Positions 5,786 to 10,715 of a DNA stretch of 10,715 nucleotides are shown here, piece after piece. The translations under genes were made by a program, and so were the position numbers. Source of the stretch: Acidobacteriaceae bacterium (GTDB lineage: Bacteria > Acidobacteriota > Terriglobia > Terriglobales > Acidobacteriaceae); the NCBI GenBank assembly GCA_003165095.1, contig PLSH01000176.1:4202-14916 (forward strand), read 5' to 3'. A model generated the notes under the pieces. The model was not told the DNA's origin and did no database searches. It saw only the letters and a program-made list of their open reading frames with translations. Within the stretch, counting starts at the first letter, position 1; each line of letters begins with the position of its first letter.

Positions 5786-7402
5786 TTATCGCTGGAGGAT
5801 GTCGATGGGCTTTGTAAAGTCGGTTACGCGGATGTGGCGGGCGAGGGTGGGGTGCTGGCGTTCGAGGGCCAGGTACATCTCCCAGGCTACGCGGCGGTAG
5901 CTGAAGTGGCCGGCAGGAGCGGAGCGCAGTTCAGAGATGTATTGGGCTTCCGCGAAGTCCATTTTGAAGAGGCTGCGGACGCGGGTGGCGAGTGGCAGCA
6001 GGTAGAGCGCCGATTGGGCTGCCTCAGGGGCCTGGCCCGAGGCGATCTGGGCGCTGGCGGCGTGAGCCTGTTCGATGGCGGATTGGAAATCGGCCCGGCA
6101 GTAGGCCTCAATGAGGATGTCGATGTAGCCGTTTTCGTCTTCAGAGCCGAGGTCGCCGGAGGTTGGGGTTTCGTAGCCGTGGAGGGTGGTGAAGGGCTGG
6201 ATGATCTGGGTACAGCGGCGATGGCGGTGCATGTCGCGAAAGCCGCCGATGTCCATCAGGATGTCAAAGCGCAGCGCGGCCCCGGCGTGGAAGGCGCGGA
6301 GGGCTTCGTCGTGCTTGCCGCGGTGGCGCAGGCCGAGATCAATGATCTCGGTGACGCGGGCTTCGGGCAGCGCGGCCACCAAATCGCGAATCTGCCGGTA
6401 GGGGTGGTGGCTGGCCGAGTAGAGGAGCGTGGCGGCAAGTTCGACTTCGAGGGATTCAGTGCGTTCGACCAAATCGACGAGCGGCGCATCTGCAATGGGA
6501 TGTTTTCCCAGAAGCTCAACGGAGGCCTGAGAGAGCTCGGCGCGGGTTTGGGTTTCGTACTGGTTGGGCTGGGCGTATTTGACGAGGGTAGGGGCGGTGC
6601 GGACTTCGCGAGTGAAAAGACCGGCGGCTTCGGCGGCGAGGGCTGCACCTGTCTCTGAATCGAGAGCGGCGAGTTTTTCGATGAAGGCCGCGGCGGATTG
6701 GGCGTTGATGTTCCAGGCGGGGCCGGTGGCGGCTTCGCGCAGCTTGACGCCCAGGTCTCTCACTTCCGCGGCGGGGTGGGAGAGCAGGCGGGAAACCTGG
6801 GTTTCGAGGGTGCGGGCGCTCACAATCTGGCCGAGCGAGGTGTTGGTGGCCAGAGGGAGCAGGTAGCGGGCAACGTCGAAGGCGCGGGCTTTGAGAGTGC
6901 GTTCGTAGGCTTCGGGCTTGAGGGATTCGGGACGGTCGACGCGGCGGCGCAGGGCGTCATGGACGGCGGTGGTGGTGCGCTGGTAGGCGGCAAAGAGCTT
7001 ATCGATGGTGTCGGAATAAAGGTGAGCCGAAGCGGAATCTTCTTGGAAATCCGGAAAGAACCAGCCGGATTTCAGGAAGTTCTGGTAGCGCGTGGAGCGT
7101 TCCTGGCCGTCCCAGCGCTGTTCGTCGACGAGGGTGATCGCGGCCAGCAGGCTGAGGCGCTCGACGGCGAAGGCGATGTGAGCGAGGTCGGCAATGGAGC
7201 GGTGGCCGTACTGGAAGTAGAAAGTGTTGAGGAACTGCTCGGCGCGCTGTGCGCTGATTTCAGTGAGCGACTCGCGCATGGACAGGGCCGAGCGGGAGTA
7301 CTTGGCCATGGCGAAGGCCAGAACCTCGGGGTCGGCGCCGTGGACGGCGAAGACTTCAGTTTGATTGCGTGCGCCGGGAGGGAGAAAAGTTTCGCTGGAC
7401 AT
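5786..7402 (-). CDS. Two-lobed ThyX-like (flavin-dependent thymidylate synthase family) protein
   Basis: The product is 538 residues from ATG 7402, about twice the length of classical ThyX, with one ThyX-like lobe in each half. Lobe 1 shows YGHRSI at 65-70, then DEQRWDGQERSTRY at 93-106 where ThyX has RHRxxSxxxxSxRY, then ARYLLPLATNTSL at 178-190 and an R-x9-R pair (205, 215). Lobe 2 shows RHRRCTQIIQPFT at 393-405, ALYLLPLATRVRSL at 465-478 and an R-x9-R pair (493, 503). ThyX makes dTMP from dUMP using FAD, NADPH and methylene-THF. Here each lobe keeps only half of the signature, so thymidylate synthase activity cannot be assumed. ATG 7432 adds ten residues (MPYSGRETSL); neither start has a clear Shine-Dalgarno. 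It is divergent from the DUF2071 gene. The family is known in databases under the ThyX name; I am sure of the fold relation, not the role. Confidence 0.85.
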   Translation of the reverse strand: MSSETFLPPGARNQTEVFAVHGADPEVLAFAMAKYSRSALSMRESLTEISAQRAEQFLNTFYFQYGHRSIADLAHIAFAVERLSLLAAITLVDEQRWDGQERSTRYQNFLKSGWFFPDFQEDSASAHLYSDTIDKLFAAYQRTTTAVHDALRRRVDRPESLKPEAYERTLKARAFDVARYLLPLATNTSLGQIVSARTLETQVSRLLSHPAAEVRDLGVKLREAATGPAWNINAQSAAAFIEKLAALDSETGAALAAEAAGLFTREVRTAPTLVKYAQPNQYETQTRAELSQASVELLGKHPIADAPLVDLVERTESLEVELAATLLYSASHHPYRQIRDLVAALPEARVTEIIDLGLRHRGKHDEALRAFHAGAALRFDILMDIGGFRDMHRHRRCTQIIQPFTTLHGYETPTSGDLGSEDENGYIDILIEAYCRADFQSAIEQAHAASAQIASGQAPEAAQSALYLLPLATRVRSLFKMDFAEAQYISELRSAPAGHFSYRRVAWEMYLALERQHPTLARHIRVTDFTKPIDILQR

Positions 7403-7530
7403 TAAAGAGGTCTCGCGACCAGAATACGGCATGGGAGCGCGGCGCAGTATTTTGGTGGGTATTGCGCTATCCGGTTCCCTCCGGGCACATCGCCGAAAGA
7501 GCGCAGCCCTGGGGCAGGCGAGAGTGGACC

Positions 7531-8340
7531 ATGCAGGAATTTCTGATACGAAATTCGTATAAACCGCGCCCGTTGCCTTCGGGCAGTTGGTCGATCACCC
7601 AGCGGTGGAGCGATTTGCTTTTTGTGCATTGGCCGATTCCGGTGGCCAAGATGTCTGCGCTTTTGCCCGACTGGCTTGAAGTAGATACGTACCAGGGGTC
7701 GGCGTGGCTGGGAGTGGTGCCGTTCTGGCTGGACCGGATCAGGATTCGGGGTGTGCCACCGATTATAGGCATGCGCGGCTACCCCGATCTGAATCTGCGA
7801 ACCTACGTCCGCGACCGAATTACCGGAACGCCCGGAATCTATTGTTTTTCGCTGGATGCCGGCAACCTGGTTGCGATCGCCCTGGCGCGCAGCGTTTATC
7901 ACCTGCCCTACCACTGGGCGGAGATGCGCTTCGAGCAACGGTCTGAGCGGGAGTTTGCGTTTTACAGCCGGAGACGATTTTCCGACCGTCAGGTCATATT
8001 CAAGGCGTGCTACCGTGGCCTGGGCCCGACGCGCCGGACGGCGGACTATCGCACAGGATCGCTCGAGTACTTTCTCACCGAGCGCTCGTGCCTGTTCAGC
8101 TCGAGCCGTGCGGGGCAGCCGATCCGGGCAAATCTCCATTACGTTCCGTGGCCGCTCGAAGAGGCCGAAGCCGAGATTGAGCGCAACGACCTGGCCTCGG
8201 CAATTGGTATCGATCTGCCCAACATGGAGCCCGTATTGCACTACTCGCGGCGGCTGGGGGTGTACATCTGGCCCAGGGAGCTGGTGCGGCCGGCGCTGGC
8301 GGGGCGGCCGATCACTGTAGCGGCGGCGCCTTCGGTGTGA
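7531..8340 (+). CDS. DUF2071 (YqjF-type) protein
   Basis: This 269-residue soluble protein carries the DUF2071 pattern: QRWSDLLFVHWPIPVAKMSALLPDWLEVDTYQG (residues 24-56, key HWP and LLP), AWLGVVPFWL (58-67), LNLRTYV (87-93), IYCFSLDA (103-110), LPYHWAEM (125-132), and a C-terminal LHYSRRLGVYIWP (236-248). B. subtilis YqjF belongs to this family; no biochemical function is established, and the fold has been compared with acetoacetate decarboxylase-like proteins. I use ATG 7531, which has GAGAGTGG just upstream. The frame is open back to 7369, but that extension would run antisense through the first codons of the ThyX-like gene and lacks family residues. A 15-bp palindrome lies in codons 6-10. 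The 128-bp gap to the divergent ThyX-like gene should hold both promoters; I could not pick convincing -35/-10 pairs. Confidence 0.88.
   Translation: MQEFLIRNSYKPRPLPSGSWSITQRWSDLLFVHWPIPVAKMSALLPDWLEVDTYQGSAWLGVVPFWLDRIRIRGVPPIIGMRGYPDLNLRTYVRDRITGTPGIYCFSLDAGNLVAIALARSVYHLPYHWAEMRFEQRSEREFAFYSRRRFSDRQVIFKACYRGLGPTRRTADYRTGSLEYFLTERSCLFSSSRAGQPIRANLHYVPWPLEEAEAEIERNDLASAIGIDLPNMEPVLHYSRRLGVYIWPRELVRPALAGRPITVAAAPSV
7546..7560. promoter_or_regulatory. Perfect AT-rich palindrome ATACGAA-A-TTCGTAT, possible operator
   Basis: Seven-base arms flank a single central A, 13 bp after the ATG of the DUF2071 gene. AT-rich perfect dyads of this size are rare in such GC-rich surroundings and resemble sites for dimeric helix-turn-helix repressors. 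It also simply encodes part of LIRNSY, so chance is possible. Confidence 0.35.
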
Positions 8341-8467
8341 CCGCAGGGATCAGGAAATAGGGGTCGCCCTTCTACCCTTGGATTTTGCCTTCTTTGTTTT
8401 GGGCTCGCGGTTGGGTCCGCTGAGACCTTTCGGCACAGTGCGTGGTAAAGACGTGATTGCGCGCTCT

Positions 8468-8473
8468 TATAAT
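8468..8473 (+). promoter_or_regulatory. Consensus -10 box (TATAAT) upstream of fabG
   Basis: TATAAT stands 46 bp before the fabG ATG at 8520, in a 179-bp gap. A -35 match is poor: GTAAAG at 8445-8450 has 17-bp spacing. Transcription would begin near 8480, which excludes the longer in-frame start at 8457. The rest of 8341-8519 holds T-rich sequence and a 4-bp hairpin (GCGG at 8407, CCGC at 8417), but no gene. Confidence 0.5.
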
Positions 8474-8519
8474 GAGCAGCGGAAGGGCGCGGTGTTTTGC
8501 GCGGGTCGGGGAACGAATT

Positions 8520-9266
8520 ATGAGTAATCTGCAGGGACGGATTGCGCTGGTGACGGGGGCATCGCAGGGAATCGGGCGGGCTTGCGCGCTGGAGTTGGCA
8601 CGGACCGGGGCGACGGTGGTGTTGGCGGCGCGGAACGAGATCAAGCTGGCTGAGGCAGTGGCGGAGATTGTGGGGGCTGGCGGCCAGGCGACGGCGATTC
8701 CATTGGATATTGCCAGCGAAGAGTCAATCAAGGCCGGGGCGAAGGCGGTGCTGGAGCGCTTCGGCAAGGTCGAGATCCTGGTGAACAACGCCGGGATCAC
8801 GCGCGACGGGCTGATGATGGCGATGAAGCGGGCGGATTGGGACGATGTGCTGGGCACCAACCTGACCGGCGCGTTTTTGCTGACCCAGGCTTTGCTGCGC
8901 CCTATGCTGAAAAACCGCTGGGGGCGGATCATCAATATATCGAGCGTGGTGGGACGGACGGGCCAGGCGGGCCAGGTGAACTACGCAGCCTCAAAGGCCG
9001 GGTTGATCGGGTTGACGCGGTCGATGGCGCGCGAGGTTGCGTCGCGGGGCATCACGGTGAACGCGGTGGCTCCGGGCTATATTGAGACGCCGATGACGGC
9101 GGTGCTGGACGAAAAGCAACGGGCGGCGATGATGGCTCAAATCCCGCTGGGCCGGCCGGGGACGGATTTGGAGATTGCGCAGTCGGTCGCGTTTCTGGCT
9201 TCGGATGCGGCGGCTTACATCACCGGACACGTGCTGGACGTGAACGGCGGAATGTTCATGGGATGA
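8520..9266 (+). CDS. fabG: 3-oxoacyl-[acyl-carrier-protein] reductase (FabG-type SDR)
   Basis: This 248-residue classical short-chain dehydrogenase reduces 3-oxoacyl-ACP to 3-hydroxyacyl-ACP with NADPH in the fatty acid elongation cycle, in the cytoplasm, usually as a tetramer. Motifs are in place: TGASQGIG at 12-19 (cofactor loop), LDIAS at 62-66, NNAG at 89-92, and the catalytic Asn114, Ser141, Tyr155 and Lys159 in YAASK. PGYIETPM at 185-192 and a C-terminal ITGHVLDVNGGMFM at 234-247 are typical of FabG. ATG 8520 has GGGGA about 8 nt upstream and begins at the usual family N-terminus. Longer in-frame starts add residues (RALIMSSGR...) that match nothing and cross the -10 box. It stands alone, without fabD, acpP or fabF beside it, so it may be a second FabG or a specialised reductase of another acyl substrate. 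Confidence 0.93.
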   Translation: MSNLQGRIALVTGASQGIGRACALELARTGATVVLAARNEIKLAEAVAEIVGAGGQATAIPLDIASEESIKAGAKAVLERFGKVEILVNNAGITRDGLMMAMKRADWDDVLGTNLTGAFLLTQALLRPMLKNRWGRIINISSVVGRTGQAGQVNYAASKAGLIGLTRSMAREVASRGITVNAVAPGYIETPMTAVLDEKQRAAMMAQIPLGRPGTDLEIAQSVAFLASDAAAYITGHVLDVNGGMFMG

Positions 9267-9267
9267 T

Positions 9268-9290
9268 GCCGGCCGCGGCGTACAGCCGGC
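9268..9290 (+). terminator. Weak hairpin just after fabG
   Basis: GCCGGC at 9268-9273 pairs with GCCGGC at 9285-9290 around an 11-nt GC-rich loop, two bases after the fabG stop. Six GC pairs without a T-run make this a poor intrinsic terminator; it is listed because of its position. Confidence 0.25.
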
Positions 9291-9311
9291 CAAACGACGG
9301 GTTGCAAGCAC

Positions 9312-9331
9312 GTTAGCCATTTTGGTTAGCC
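9312..9331. repeat. Direct repeat GTTAGCC x2 upstream of the EAL-HDOD gene
   Basis: GTTAGCC occurs at 9312-9318 and 9325-9331, a 13-bp period, 54-73 bp before the chosen start at 9385. The position would suit an activator or repressor half-site pair. No convincing -35/-10 pair was found nearby. Confidence 0.3.
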
Positions 9332-9384
9332 GTCGATCAAGTTTTGCCCGCATTCGACCGATAGACGCTATGGGAGTGTGCAGG

Positions 9385-10647
9385 ATGGCAACGCAGGCGA
9401 CACCGTGCGAGTGTCTCAGAACGATCCAGCCCCAGACAGCGGATGGAGTGCGCTACGTGGCGCGGCAGCCGATCCTGGATTTGCGCGGCCGGGTACACGG
9501 CTACGAACTGCTTTTCAGGAACGGACCGGAAGCGTCCTTTCGAGGCGACGGCGACCTGGCCACCCGCACGATGCTCGACAATACAGTGATCTTTGGCCTG
9601 GAGAGGCTTACCGGCGGCCTTACCGCCTTTGTGAACTGCACGCGGGAGGCGCTCACCGGCAACCTGGTGGATGTTCTGGCGCCGAGCATGTTCGTGCTGG
9701 AGATACTGGAGAGCCTGGAGCCGACGAACGAACTTGTGGATGCCTGCCGGAGGCTGAAGGCGGCGGGATTCCGCCTGGCGCTGGACGATTTCAGGTGGAA
9801 GCCGGGACTCGAGCCGCTGGTGGAGCTGGCCGACTATATCAAAGTGGACTTCACGATTTCCGGCCCGAAAGAACGGCTGGAGCTGCTGGGACGTCTGCGC
9901 GGCGCCGCCGTGGCGCTGGTTGCCGAGAAGATTGAAACACCGGAAGACTACGGGCAGGCGTGCGCGGAAGGTTTCACGCTGATTCAGGGCTACTATTTCT
10001 GCCGGCCGCAGATCATTGAAAACCGGAAGGTGCCCGTGAACCGGCTTTCGCACATCGAGATTCTGCGATTGCTGAGGGAAGACTCGATCGATCTGCACGC
10101 GCTGGCGGGGCTGGTGAAGCGCGACGCTTCGTTGACGTACCGGCTGCTGCGCCTGATCAACTCGCCGGTCTGCGCTCTGCGCCAGGAGGTGCGCTCGGTT
10201 GAGGCGGCGCTGATTGCGGTGGGCGAAGACGGATTTCGACGCATTGCCACGCTGGCCATTACCAGCGAACTGAACGCCGGCCAGCCGGTGGAACTGCTGC
10301 GCATGGCGTTTGTGCGGGCGCGATTTTGCGAGCTGGCAGCGGAGATGTGCCAACTGAAACCGACGGAACAGTACCTGTTGGGACTGCTCAGCCTGCTTCC
10401 CGCCATGCTGCGCCAGCCGATGGAAAAGCTGACACCGCTGCTGCCCTTGCGCGAGGAGATTTGCCTGGCGCTGATGGGAGCCGGCATCCCCGAGCGGCGG
10501 TTGCTGGAGTGGCTGATATGCCACGAACACGGCGACTGGGCCGCAAGCGATTCGATCGCCGAGGCTTATGGCCTGAATCCAAGTGAGCTGCTCCACCACT
10601 ATGCCGAAGCGGTGGTGTGGGCAGAGGCCGCGTTTCATTTTGCGTGA
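9385..10647 (+). CDS. EAL-HDOD domain signalling protein (YuxH/CdgJ-like)
   Basis: The 420-residue cytoplasmic protein joins an EAL domain (about 24-210) to an HDOD domain (about 218-385). EAL domains bind or cleave c-di-GMP. Retained positions are Glu41 in ELLFR, Asn84 in FVNC, Glu106, Asp134-Asp135, Lys153 in YIKVDF, Glu181 in AEKIET and Gln201 in QGYYF. The loop after DDF reads RWKPG instead of GxG, and AExVE is AEKIE, so phosphodiesterase activity is doubtful. The HDOD part has LVKRDASLTYRLLRLINSP (243-261) and SVEAALIAVG (271-280). HDOD keeps an HD-like fold without metal ligands and serves signalling. Relatives with this order affect motility and surface behaviour (V. cholerae CdgJ). 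ATG 9385 is chosen for GGGAG at 9372-9376, 8 nt upstream; ATG 9370 and a start at 9322 are also in frame. No sensor or membrane segment is present. From 10648 to the window end I see nothing. Confidence 0.9.
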   Translation: MATQATPCECLRTIQPQTADGVRYVARQPILDLRGRVHGYELLFRNGPEASFRGDGDLATRTMLDNTVIFGLERLTGGLTAFVNCTREALTGNLVDVLAPSMFVLEILESLEPTNELVDACRRLKAAGFRLALDDFRWKPGLEPLVELADYIKVDFTISGPKERLELLGRLRGAAVALVAEKIETPEDYGQACAEGFTLIQGYYFCRPQIIENRKVPVNRLSHIEILRLLREDSIDLHALAGLVKRDASLTYRLLRLINSPVCALRQEVRSVEAALIAVGEDGFRRIATLAITSELNAGQPVELLRMAFVRARFCELAAEMCQLKPTEQYLLGLLSLLPAMLRQPMEKLTPLLPLREEICLALMGAGIPERRLLEWLICHEHGDWAASDSIAEAYGLNPSELLHHYAEAVVWAEAAFHFA

Positions 10648-10715
10648 AGCGCGGTTCCGAACGGGGTGGTGGTGAATTGAGAGAGGCTGATTGAGGGTTG
10701 TGATTTCCCACCCTT

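Noticed and set aside
5474..6658. Long open frame on the plus strand (394 codons) spanning the glycosyltransferase/ThyX-like junction
   Set aside because: It is antisense to two well-supported genes, crosses their boundary and encodes Gly/Val/Ala/Glu-rich sequence with no motif; this is the usual shadow of GC-rich third codon positions.
7369..7530. N-terminal extension of the DUF2071 gene by 54 codons
   Set aside because: It would overlap the start of the divergent ThyX-like gene, and ATG 7531 has a plausible Shine-Dalgarno and fits the family N-terminus.
7402..8241. Minus-strand open frame of 279 codons opposite the DUF2071 gene
   Set aside because: Gln/Arg/Pro-rich antisense product with no motif; DUF2071 residues are clear on the plus strand.
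8457..8519. Longer fabG start adding 21 residues
   Set aside because: It contains the TATAAT box and encodes residues foreign to FabG; ATG 8520 has a GGGGA element and the typical N-terminus.
9337..10638. Open frame of 433 codons on the minus strand opposite the EAL-HDOD gene
   Set aside because: It is Gln/Arg/His-rich, low in hydrophobic core and mirrors the EAL-HDOD codons; the sense strand carries clear EAL and HDOD motifs.
1..10715. CRISPR array, tRNA/rRNA, insertion sequence, integrase, toxin-antitoxin or phage genes
   Set aside because: No regularly spaced repeats, cloverleaf sequence, transposase motif or matching small gene pair was found by reading both strands; repeats present are only 7-12 bp pairs.

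Overview
The window is a GC-rich stretch of bacterial chromosome that looks like core or housekeeping DNA, not a mobile or defence island. I saw no tRNA, rRNA, insertion sequence, integrase, toxin-antitoxin pair or CRISPR array. The gene content suggests a Gram-negative soil bacterium of the Acidobacteriota (Terriglobia/Acidobacteriaceae type): a periplasmic DUF3857 protein with a transglutaminase-like fold, a two-lobed ThyX-like protein, a seven-helix membrane protein without a named family, a heptosyltransferase and an EAL-HDOD protein. That taxonomic call is inference from protein families and has not been tested by a search.

Left part (1-2911). An exported DUF3857/transglutaminase-like gene runs off the left edge on the minus strand. 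Upstream of it, on the same strand, is maf, a house-cleaning dTTP/UTP pyrophosphatase whose stop codon lies inside a long hairpin. A seven-helix membrane protein of unknown function is transcribed divergently from maf.

Middle part (3147-7402, minus strand). Four genes read in the order ThyX-like protein, family 9 glycosyltransferase (heptosyltransferase), PEMT/ICMT-type membrane methyltransferase and exported DUF3108 protein. The last three are tightly packed. The glycosyltransferase stop and the methyltransferase start share an ATGA, so translation is probably coupled and the set reads as an envelope operon. The ThyX-like gene sits 72 bp upstream, separated from the others by a strong hairpin.

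Right part (7531-10647, plus strand). A DUF2071 (YqjF-type) protein, a FabG-type 3-oxoacyl-ACP reductase with its own consensus -10 box, and an EAL-HDOD signalling protein follow one another. Gaps of about 120-180 bp suggest separate transcription units.

The points most worth a second look are: (a) the two-lobed ThyX-like protein, where one lobe keeps the RHR half of the ThyX signature and the other keeps the SxR half; (b) the DUF3857 protein with Ser at the expected catalytic Cys; (c) the 15-bp perfect AT-rich palindrome just inside the DUF2071 gene; and (d) several intergenic hairpins. I found no clear sign of a wholly new multi-gene system.
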